Below are positions 6,134 through 12,031 of a stretch of 12,031 nt of DNA, piece by piece (position 1 is the first letter of the stretch; each line of letters starts with the position of its first letter). Made by a program: the position numbers and the translations under genes. This DNA comes from Actinomycetota bacterium (GTDB taxonomy: Bacteria; Actinomycetota; Acidimicrobiia; Acidimicrobiales; Iamiaceae), in the NCBI GenBank assembly GCA_018268545.1, contig JAFDWI010000384.1, positions 1-12,031 of the forward strand, given 5' to 3'. The notes below the pieces were generated by a model that saw nothing but the letters and a program-made list of their open reading frames with translations, was not told the DNA's origin and searched no databases.

Positions 6134-7297
6134 GTGACGGACCTCGATGCGCCGCGGAGACCCGCCACGCACGGTGGGGCCGCCCCCCTGGTGCTCGCCT
6201 TCGGCATCGTCGCGGCCCTCGTCGCGATCGTGGCCCGCCCGAGCGATGCGCACGCAACGGCCACTGCGGTCTGGCCACCGTTCGTGTTGGTCGCGGGGTT
6301 GCTTTCGATCGGGTACGCCGCCCAGCAGGACGGACTGTTCACCGCGCTCGGTGATCGACTCGCGATCGCCGCACACCACGGGTTGACGTTGTACCTGGGA
6401 GCAGCGATCGCGATCGCGGTGGTCACCTCGACCCTCAATCTCGACACGTCGGTCGCTTTTCTCACGCCGGTGTTCATCGCGGCCGCCCGCGAGCGTGGCG
6501 AACCGGAACAGCCGCTGCTGATCGCGTGCCTGCTCCTGTCGAATGCGTCGTCGCTGTTTCTCCGGGGATCGAACCTCACGAACATGATCGTGTTCGCCCA
6601 CACCCACGTGACCGGGAGCGGGTTCGTGGCGTTGATGTGGCCGTCCGCGCTCGCGGGGTTCGTCGTGACGACCGTCGTGGTCGGACTGGTCCACCGCCGC
6701 GATCTCCGCAAGAACGGCTCCCGGCCGGTGAAGCCGGCCCCGCGGATCCGGGTGGGGTTCGGACTCGTCGCGAGCGTGGCCGCGACCGTCGTGATCCTCA
6801 CGGTCGATTCGCCGGCGATCCCGGTGGCCGCCATCGGGTTCGTCGTCGCCGTGGATCGGATCATCCGACACCGCGAACGCGTCCGCGAAGCGGTGAGGGT
6901 GATCGGTGCACCGGTGTTGGCGGGGTTGTTCGGCACTGCCGTCGCGCTCGGGACGCTCGGGCGCGCCTGGTCGGGGCCCGAGGCGTTGCTCGGCAGATTC
7001 GACCTGTTCGCCACGGCCTTCTTCGCGGCCGGCACCGCGAACCTGGTGAACAACCTTCCGGCGGCGTCGCTGCTCGCGGCTCGACCGCCGGCACATCCGG
7101 CGGCGTTGCTGATCGGGTTGAACCTCGGCCCGAACCTGTTCGTGACCGGGTCGCTCACCTGGTTCCTGTGGCTCCGATCGGCCCGTGCCGCCGACGCACA
7201 ACCGTCGATCCGCGCCGCGATCCGTACCGGCGTCGTCGCGGTGCCCTGCGCGATCGCCGCCGCGACGGCCGCGCTGGTCGTCAGCGCCCACGGATGA
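6134..7297 (+). CDS. ArsB/NhaD-superfamily inner-membrane permease
   Basis: 387 residues with about ten hydrophobic segments. The two-fold ion-transporter pattern is visible: STLNLDTSVAFLTPV at 99-113, SNASSLFLRGSNLTN at 136-150 in the first half; ANLVNNLPAASLL at 302-314 and LNLGPNLFVTGSLTW at 329-343 in the second half. These match ArsB-type arsenite pumps and related NhaD/DASS carriers. It is somewhat shorter than typical ArsB (about 420-430). No arsR, arsC or arsA neighbour is visible, so arsenite as substrate is not shown; other anions are possible. The GTG at 6134 is the only good start before the first membrane segment; no Shine-Dalgarno is seen. It stands alone, followed by a long hairpin. 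Confidence 0.75.
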   Translation: MTDLDAPRRPATHGGAAPLVLAFGIVAALVAIVARPSDAHATATAVWPPFVLVAGLLSIGYAAQQDGLFTALGDRLAIAAHHGLTLYLGAAIAIAVVTSTLNLDTSVAFLTPVFIAAARERGEPEQPLLIACLLLSNASSLFLRGSNLTNMIVFAHTHVTGSGFVALMWPSALAGFVVTTVVVGLVHRRDLRKNGSRPVKPAPRIRVGFGLVASVAATVVILTVDSPAIPVAAIGFVVAVDRIIRHRERVREAVRVIGAPVLAGLFGTAVALGTLGRAWSGPEALLGRFDLFATAFFAAGTANLVNNLPAASLLAARPPAHPAALLIGLNLGPNLFVTGSLTWFLWLRSARAADAQPSIRAAIRTGVVAVPCAIAAATAALVVSAHG

Positions 7298-7314
7298 ACC
7301 CGACCCAGGCGGTC

Positions 7315-7367
7315 CCGGATCGGGGATCCGACGTGATGCTGACGCCAGCGTCGGACCCCCGATCCGG
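7315..7367. terminator. Long hairpin after the permease gene (probable terminator)
   Basis: CCGGATCGGGGATCCGACG (7315-7333) pairs with CGTCGGACCCCCGATCCGG (7349-7367): 19 positions with one A-C mismatch. A small inner stem GCTG/CAGC (7338-7341 and 7346-7349) competes for the top of the loop. It starts 17 bases after the permease stop. There is no U-run, so this would be an I-shaped terminator of the kind described in actinobacteria. It abuts a second hairpin with no gap, so it may instead be part of a larger structured RNA. Confidence 0.6.
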
Positions 7368-7447
7368 CCTCCTCGCCTCGGGAAACCTTGCGGGGCGGTT
7401 GCATGGAACGGCATTTCAGCCGGGAAACACAAGGTCCGGCGGGGAGG
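7368..7447 (+). other. Second structured element with nested stems and GGAAAC motifs
   Basis: CCTCCTCGCC (7368-7377) pairs with GGCGGGGAGG (7438-7447), ten pairs with one G-U. Inside, ACCTTG (7385-7390) pairs with CAAGGT (7430-7435), and within that CGGC (7409-7412) pairs with GCCG (7419-7422). GGAAAC occurs at 7381-7386, 7423-7428 and 7446-7451, with GGGAAC and GGGGAAC just after. The nested pairing, with unpaired purine motifs at the junctions, resembles a cis-acting or small RNA. No known riboswitch class was recognised, and the pairing could also be read on the minus strand. Confidence 0.4.
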
Positions 7448-7487
7448 AAACCTGGGAACTTCACGGGGAACCGGGAAAATACGTGCT

Positions 7488-7548
7488 GGATGTATCCAAC
7501 ATCCTCCAAAATCGAATCGATACACGCGAACCCGACGAGGGCTAGTGT
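7488..7548 (+). promoter_or_regulatory. Promoter of the membrane-protein/lipoprotein unit, with upstream dyad
   Basis: TAGTGT at 7543-7548 fits the -10 pattern and ends 7 bases before the GTG at 7556, so transcription could start on the start codon itself. No Shine-Dalgarno is present. The stretch 7476-7525 is richer in A and T than its surroundings. A dyad GGATGT-ATCCA-ACATCC at 7488-7504 lies about 40-55 bases upstream of the -10 and could be an activator or repressor site. The best -35 match, TCGATA at 7517, is too far (20 bases) to be convincing. Confidence 0.5.
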
Positions 7549-7555
7549 CTGAACC

Positions 7556-9031
7556 GTGACCACCACTGTCGGCCTCCGGCGAGATCAACCGGTCGCCGCA
7601 TCCGTGTCGATCGAAGATCTCCACACCGAACTCCGCCGCATCGCATCGATGCGGACACCACAGGCATTCCACGACGCGCATCTTCCGGCACTCGCCACGC
7701 TGCTGGGAAGCGACGCCGAACCCGACGCCCGCGATGCACGATTCCGCCAAGCGATCACCGATGCGATCGCCGCGATCCCCGACCGTCAATTTCGTGAGGC
7801 CGCGCACGCGATCTTCGGATTCGACGGACCACGGTGGACGCCGCTCGCCAAACGTGGCGAGATCGCGTCCGCTCCCTTCTCGTGCTCGTTCGACGCGTTT
7901 CGTCGCACACGCCGCTCGACCGGCACCAGCCTCCTCGACGAGACCGTCACCCAACTGACGACGTCGATCGTCGCCAGGTCCGCCAGCCCATCCGGCGGCG
8001 TCGTTGTCACCGACACCGACACCGACACCGGTCACGACACCGACGCCGACGACCCGTCCTCTGCCACCACAGCGCGCTCGCCACGTCGCAACCGGATGCT
8101 TCTGTTGGGGACCGCCGTCGGTGCACTCGTTGTCGCAGCCACCGCCACGGGGATCGCCGCCGCAAGATCCAGACACGGGGCTGCACCCAACCCCGCCGTC
8201 GCAAACCAGGCCGCCGGGCCTTCGACCACGGCGACCCCGGTGACGTGTGCGACCGCGGTCGGGACGGGCGGCGGCGCCGAACTCGCCAGGTACGCCACGG
8301 CCTTCTCGACGTCGGTCGACCAGCTCACACCGACCGGCACAAAGCCGCCGTGTGCGAGCGGACCGATGCAACAGTGGGGCCAACTCGTGATCCAACCGTT
8401 GACCAACGGCACACAGGCGGCGGGGACGATCGTGGCGACCGATCCCGACCATGTGATCGTGATGACCCCGGCCGAGTTCACGTCGTACCACCAGGTGGGG
8501 GGCAAGGACGGCAACCAAGCCCAAGCACTCGAAGGCCTGCCACGCCGCCGACGGACCACCGAATCGGGCAAGGCGTGGCTCATCATCACCGACCACGGCG
8601 CGCTCGCCAGCCAAGGCGTGAACCAACCCGGCTTCTACGTGGGAGGGCCGAGTTGGACGCGATGGGAGGCAACCGGTGAAGACAGCGGCGAAATGGGCAT
8701 GGTCACCTCCAATCCGCTCAACAACGCGGTCGGGTACTACCAGGACTTCACCCATGGCCGCCTGACGCTCTCGTACTCGGGGACGCTCGCGTTCAATCCC
8801 GTGACCGATCCTGCGGCCCTGCTGCCGGCGAACATCCGTGGGAACATCCTGCGTCACCCCGACGGCACGACGTGGTACGTCGACACCGCAGGGGTGCGCC
8901 ACTGGATCCCCGACGGAGGGACCTGGGAGTGCGTCACCGCACACGGGGCAAAACAGCTCCCCGATCTGCCGGGCTACGTGATTGCGACCGTTCCGCTCGG
9001 AAATCCGGCATCCTGTGCGACCGTGAAGTAG
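7556..9031 (+). CDS. Single-pass membrane protein with LGFP-like exterior domain; function unknown
   Basis: 491 residues. Residues 1-140 are soluble and mostly helical. The pattern LAKRGEIASAP...FDAFRRTRR...SLLDETVTQL (about 97-135) resembles a small domain often found at the N-terminus of actinobacterial proteins (recognised by pattern only). A DT-rich spacer (152-166) leads to RRNR at 177-180 and one membrane helix at 181-203, placing the N-terminus in the cytoplasm. The exterior part has a Thr/Ala linker, then 230-330, which I do not recognise. WTRWEATGEDSGEMG (367-381) plus YYQDFTHGRLTLSY (394-407) resemble an LGFP wall-associated repeat. A C-terminal unit follows with HPDGTTWYVD (434-443), GVRHWIPDGGTWEC (446-459) and a last Cys at 487. 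Probably a cell-surface or sensor protein. It lies 37 bases upstream of the pentapeptide lipoprotein gene and probably shares its transcript. The GTG start is set by the -10 box just upstream. Confidence 0.75.
   Translation: MTTTVGLRRDQPVAASVSIEDLHTELRRIASMRTPQAFHDAHLPALATLLGSDAEPDARDARFRQAITDAIAAIPDRQFREAAHAIFGFDGPRWTPLAKRGEIASAPFSCSFDAFRRTRRSTGTSLLDETVTQLTTSIVARSASPSGGVVVTDTDTDTGHDTDADDPSSATTARSPRRNRMLLLGTAVGALVVAATATGIAAARSRHGAAPNPAVANQAAGPSTTATPVTCATAVGTGGGAELARYATAFSTSVDQLTPTGTKPPCASGPMQQWGQLVIQPLTNGTQAAGTIVATDPDHVIVMTPAEFTSYHQVGGKDGNQAQALEGLPRRRRTTESGKAWLIITDHGALASQGVNQPGFYVGGPSWTRWEATGEDSGEMGMVTSNPLNNAVGYYQDFTHGRLTLSYSGTLAFNPVTDPAALLPANIRGNILRHPDGTTWYVDTAGVRHWIPDGGTWECVTAHGAKQLPDLPGYVIATVPLGNPASCATVK
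8008..8050 (+). repeat. CACCGA hexanucleotide microsatellite
   Basis: Tandem, partly degraded six-base units (ACCGAC/CACCGA) encode an Asp-Thr run TDTDTDTGHDTDADD at residues 152-166 of the membrane protein, just inside the predicted membrane helix. Each unit adds two residues, so slippage would change spacer length without shifting the frame. Confidence 0.7.
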
Positions 9032-9068
9032 ACAACAGACGTACCAAGCACGACGAGGGAGGGAACCG

Positions 9069-11612
9069 ATGCCCGCTACGAAGTGGCCCGCCAGGGGGCG
9101 AACGGGTCGGATCGCGGCACTGGTCGCCCTGATCGGCGCACTGGTCGTGGCCGGATGCCAGGCTGCTCCCCCGTCGTTGACCGGCAAGCTCACGATCGGT
9201 GCCACGGCCGCGCCCGCGGGCATCGCGGTGACCGCCTACTCGAACAGCGCCTCCACCGTGGTCGCCCAGACGCTCACCGATTCGACCGGAGCGTTCACCT
9301 TCGGCAGTGACACCGTCCCGAACGGCACCTACCGGGTTCGCTTCGGCGACGGATCGTGGTATTCGGCGGCGACGACTTGGGCCACAGCCACACCGGTCAC
9401 GGCATCATCGAACGCGCCGCCTTCGATCACCGCGTCGATCAACGCACCGGCCGCGTCGATCACCGGATCGGTCGCGCGCCGGTCCGGACGACCGGTCGCC
9501 GGAGCCACCGTCACCGCCGTCGCCGTCGCCACCGGCGTGACGGGGCAAACCGTCGCGTCCACGACCACCGACGCGACCGGGGCGTTCACCCTCACGGGGC
9601 TGTCGGCGATGCAGGTCGACCTTCACGTCACCGGCACCGGCTATGCCACGCAGTGGTATCCGAACGGGGCCGAAGCGGCGCAGGCCACACCGGTCGATCT
9701 CGACGGATCCTCGGCGGTGACGGGCATTGCGGTGACGCTCGCCCCCGAAGGAACGCTGACCGGATCGTTCGTCGGCACACCGGACACGTGGTCGGGCGTC
9801 GGCGTCATCGCGTATGCCCAGGCGACAGGAACCCCGGTCGCCTTTGCGTCGCTGAACGCCTACGGGTCGTTCACCATCGCCGGTCTGCCCGCCGGTGCCT
9901 ACACCGTCGGACTGCTCGACCCCTCGGGTCGGTTCCACACCGAATCGATCGGCGCGACGACCAGCGATCACACGACCGGGACCGTGTTCACGGTGACGGC
10001 CGGCGCCACCACGTCGATCGGCCAGCAGAGTGTGATCGGATCGGCCTGCCCGCTGGGTGCGGCCGGGACGAACCTGACCGGCGCGAACTTCGTGAACGCC
10101 GAGTTGATCGGTTGCAATTTCTCCGGCGCGACCCTGAGCGGTGCGCACTTCGCGGGGGCAGACCTCGCGGGCGCCAACCTGTCGGGCGCACACCTGGAGA
10201 ACGCGGATCTGTCATCGGCGATCCTCACGAACGCGAACCTGGGTTCCGCGCACCTCAGCAGTGCGTCGCTCGCCGGAGCCGACCTCGACGGCGCGTCGCT
10301 GATCGTCGCCGACCTGACGAACGCATCGTTGGCGAACGCGACGGCGCGCAACACGACGTTCCAGGCCGCGTCGATCCAAGGAACGGACCTCACCGGCACG
10401 ACCCTCACCGGTGCTCGCTCGGGCGGACTCAACGGGACGCCCACTGCGCTGCCCGCGGGTTGGACGATCACGTCGAACTATCTGCTCGGTCCCGGCGCGA
10501 ATGTCTCGGGCGCGAACCTCACCGGCGTCGACCTGTCCGGCCGTGACCTGTCGAATGCGACGATGATGATCACGAACCTGGCCGGTACGAACTTCACGAA
10601 CACGAACCTGACGAACACGAACTTCTACGGGGCGACGCTGACCGGCTCGAATCTCACCGGCGCGAACCTCACCGGTGCGAGCCTGCGCCACGTCACCTCC
10701 AGTGGTGTCGTCGGCACGCCGTCGGGCGTACCCACCGGCGCGGTGCTCGCGGGCGGCGCGGTGTTCTCGACCGAGTCGGTGGTCACCGGCGCGGATGTGA
10801 CCGGCGCCGACCTTTCGACGGCGAACCTCGCCGGCACGAGCGCAACGAACCTGACCGGCACCCCCGCGGCGCTGCCCGCCGGCTGGATCGTCGCGAACGG
10901 GGTGCTCTTCGGTGCCGGTGCGACGGTCACCGGCGCGAACGTCGCTGGCGTCGACCTGTCGAGCGTGAACCTGTTCGGCGTCACGTCCGGCGGGCTGACC
11001 GGTACGCCGTCCGCATTGCCGAGCGGATGGACGTTCCTCAACGGATATCTGGTCGGGAAAGGCGCGATCCTGTCGAACGCGAACCTCGCCGGGTTGTCCG
11101 CGCCGGGCATCGACCTGTCGAACACCAACCTCCAATACGCGAACCTCACCGGCGCGAACCTCACCGGTGCGAACCTCACCGGTGCGCACCTCGACGTCAC
11201 GACACTCACCGATGCCGACCTGTCGAACGCGAACCTCACCGGCGCCGTCATCCCCCGGGCGACCCTCTCGGGAACGGTGCTCGCGACCGCGACCCTCACC
11301 GGCATCTATTCCTACGGCCTGACCGGCACGCCCGCCTCACTGCCGTCGGGCCGACCGATCATCGGCGGTTACCTGCTCTGTCCGGGCGCCCAGATCCAGT
11401 ATGCGGCGCTCACCGGCGCCGACCTGAGCGGGCTCGACCTGTCGAACGCGAACCTCGCCGGCAGCACACTGACCGGTGCGACCGTGACCGGAACCAACCT
11501 GTCGTCCGCGACCCTCGACTCGGTCACCGCGACCGGCCTGGTCGGGACGCCGTCCGCGTTGCCGACCGACTGGGCCGTGATCGGCGGGGTCCTCTATCCG
11601 CCGAACGGCTGA
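9069..11612 (+). CDS. Lipoprotein with carboxypeptidase-regulatory-like domains and long pentapeptide-repeat region
   Basis: 847 residues. The signal peptide ends in a lipobox LVVAGC with lipidated C30, so the protein is anchored to the outer face of the membrane. Three beta-sandwich repeats of the CarboxypepD_reg type follow (about 37-130, 131-225, 228-318); each shows a TDxTGAFTF- or GSFTIAGLPAGAY-like strand. From about 330 to the end are pentapeptide repeats A(N/D)LxG, expected to form a right-handed square beta-helix. Six copies of a second module, GTPxxLPxGW followed by a GxLxGxGA strand, interrupt them at residues 456, 549, 597, 645, 753 and 826; the last ends the protein. The ATG follows GAGGGAGGGA, a strong ribosome-binding site. 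Co-directional with the membrane-protein gene 37 bases upstream. Function unknown; the build suggests a binding or spacer role outside the cell. Abundant repeats make it prone to recombination. Confidence 0.85.
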   Translation: MPATKWPARGRTGRIAALVALIGALVVAGCQAAPPSLTGKLTIGATAAPAGIAVTAYSNSASTVVAQTLTDSTGAFTFGSDTVPNGTYRVRFGDGSWYSAATTWATATPVTASSNAPPSITASINAPAASITGSVARRSGRPVAGATVTAVAVATGVTGQTVASTTTDATGAFTLTGLSAMQVDLHVTGTGYATQWYPNGAEAAQATPVDLDGSSAVTGIAVTLAPEGTLTGSFVGTPDTWSGVGVIAYAQATGTPVAFASLNAYGSFTIAGLPAGAYTVGLLDPSGRFHTESIGATTSDHTTGTVFTVTAGATTSIGQQSVIGSACPLGAAGTNLTGANFVNAELIGCNFSGATLSGAHFAGADLAGANLSGAHLENADLSSAILTNANLGSAHLSSASLAGADLDGASLIVADLTNASLANATARNTTFQAASIQGTDLTGTTLTGARSGGLNGTPTALPAGWTITSNYLLGPGANVSGANLTGVDLSGRDLSNATMMITNLAGTNFTNTNLTNTNFYGATLTGSNLTGANLTGASLRHVTSSGVVGTPSGVPTGAVLAGGAVFSTESVVTGADVTGADLSTANLAGTSATNLTGTPAALPAGWIVANGVLFGAGATVTGANVAGVDLSSVNLFGVTSGGLTGTPSALPSGWTFLNGYLVGKGAILSNANLAGLSAPGIDLSNTNLQYANLTGANLTGANLTGAHLDVTTLTDADLSNANLTGAVIPRATLSGTVLATATLTGIYSYGLTGTPASLPSGRPIIGGYLLCPGAQIQYAALTGADLSGLDLSNANLAGSTLTGATVTGTNLSSATLDSVTATGLVGTPSALPTDWAVIGGVLYPPNG
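11139..11183 (+). repeat. Tandem 15-bp repeat within the pentapeptide region
   Basis: Three consecutive near-identical units GCGAACCTCACCGGY, each coding for one pentapeptide. The same 15-mer occurs again at 10662-10676. DNA-level identity, not only protein similarity, points to recent duplication or conversion within the gene. Confidence 0.8.
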
Positions 11613-11617
11613 TCAGC
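11608..11617. other. Palindrome holding both stop codons of convergent genes
   Basis: GCTGATCAGC is a perfect 10-base palindrome. Its TGATCA core (11610-11615) is the TGA of the lipoprotein gene and, on the other strand, the TGA of the acyl-CoA dehydrogenase gene, with no base between them. Flanking ATCCGC (11596-11601) and GCGGAT (11624-11629) could close a larger weak hairpin. No strong terminator is visible here. Confidence 0.5.
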
Positions 11618-12031
11618 GCAGAAGCGGATCGCGGGGCAACCCGAGGATCCGTTCGGCGATCTGATTGCGGGTGATCTCCGAAGTGCCCCCCGCGATCGAC
11701 ATGGCCCGGCACGCCAGCACCAGGTACGCCGCGGTCGCGCCCGGCCCTTCGAGGAACGCGGCCTCCGGCCCCGAGAGGCGCATCGCGAGGTCCGCGAGGT
11801 GTTGGCCCTGTTCGGCGACGACGAGCTTCGTGACGTTCCCCTCGGGTCCTGCTTCGGTTCCGGCCACCGCCCGTTGGGCACGACGAAGGTTCAACAGCCG
11901 CAGCGTCTGGTTGCGGGCGAGATGCCCGGCGACGTCCGCGAGCACCCCGGGGGCACGGTCCGGATGCGCATCGAGCAGCGCGACGGCGTCGACGAACCCG
12001 GCGAAGTTGCCGCCGATGCCGCCACCGATCC
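11613..12031 (-). CDS. Acyl-CoA dehydrogenase, C-terminal part (gene start lies beyond window end)
   Basis: FAD-dependent alpha,beta-dehydrogenation of acyl-CoA. About 139 codons of the C-terminal helical domain are visible, in frame to the window edge. ARNQTLRLLNLRRAQ, PEGNVTKLVVAE, AYLVLACRAMSIAGGTSEI and TRNQIAERILGLPRDPLLR are typical of the family; the last matches the common ending that contacts FAD of the partner subunit. At the position where medium-chain enzymes have the catalytic base (YEGT), this one has AGGT. The base must therefore sit elsewhere in the missing part, or the protein is the non-catalytic partner in a mixed tetramer. The shorter start at 11945 is rejected because the frame and helix pattern continue upstream. 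Confidence 0.9.
   Translation of the reverse strand, partial: IGGGIGGNFAGFVDAVALLDAHPDRAPGVLADVAGHLARNQTLRLLNLRRAQRAVAGTEAGPEGNVTKLVVAEQGQHLADLAMRLSGPEAAFLEGPGATAAYLVLACRAMSIAGGTSEITRNQIAERILGLPRDPLLR

Noticed and set aside
7368..7447. Assignment of the structured element to a known riboswitch
   Set aside because: GGAAAC motifs recall several classes, but consensus cores of TPP, cobalamin, SAM, glycine, c-di-GMP, c-di-AMP, fluoride and guanidine switches were not recognisable.
6109..7566. Minus-strand open frame of 485 codons
   Set aside because: It runs antisense to the permease, whose membrane-transport motifs are unmistakable, and its product is low in any known pattern.
6080..9223. Very long minus-strand open frame (1047 codons)
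   Set aside because: Its product is Arg/Gly/Asp-rich with no recognisable domain. It covers three plus-strand genes with real motifs; it is a GC-driven shadow frame.
10062..11609. CRISPR-like or satellite array
   Set aside because: The periodic DNA is coding; the period of 15 bases follows pentapeptide repeats in one frame and there are no spacers.

Overview
The window is strongly GC-rich and densely coded on both strands, with frequent GTG starts, weak -35 elements and several starts that look leaderless. This fits a high-GC actinobacterium. SCP2-type thiolase with DUF35 protein, an acyl-CoA dehydrogenase of the AGGTSE type, a LytR_C protein and a cell-surface protein ending in a WYVD/RHWIPDG motif suggest Acidimicrobiia (Ilumatobacter-like). 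That placement is inferred from gene style, not from a marker gene. No mobile element, CRISPR array or rRNA was seen, and no gene-free stretch exceeds 300 bases.

Layout from left to right. (1) A glycerate kinase, cut by the window start, runs leftward. It diverges from otsA (trehalose-6-phosphate synthase). otsA converges with, and overlaps by 22 bases, otsB (trehalose-6-phosphate phosphatase). otsB is coupled through a GTGA overlap to an upstream gene for a membrane-anchored LytR_C protein with a Ser/Gly tail. (2) A short intergenic region holds a perfect dyad, then tRNA-Thr(UGU), then aroD (type I 3-dehydroquinate dehydratase). The aroD start codon lies between the arms of a 13-bp inverted repeat, which overlaps a second one. 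(3) A leftward pair encodes a DUF35 zinc-ribbon/OB protein and an SCP2-type thiolase, probably partners in acyl-CoA chemistry. (4) A rightward ArsB/NhaD-like permease is followed by a 258-base intergenic region with two abutting long hairpins. (5) A two-gene rightward unit makes a single-pass membrane protein with an LGFP-like exterior and an 847-residue lipoprotein with pentapeptide repeats. (6) The 3' end of an acyl-CoA dehydrogenase gene runs leftward and is cut by the window end.

How they work together. otsA and otsB form the complete two-step route from UDP-glucose and glucose-6-phosphate to trehalose. DUF35 plus thiolase, and more distantly the acyl-CoA dehydrogenase, belong to fatty-acid or sterol-type acyl-CoA breakdown. 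The 491-residue membrane protein and the pentapeptide lipoprotein lie 37 bases apart and probably act at the cell surface. Their function is unknown, and they are the least explained part of the window. The most notable structures are the aroD start-site inverted repeats, the paired hairpins at 7315-7447, and a GTP-LP-GW module in the lipoprotein whose copies are spaced by 48 residues plus a multiple of five.
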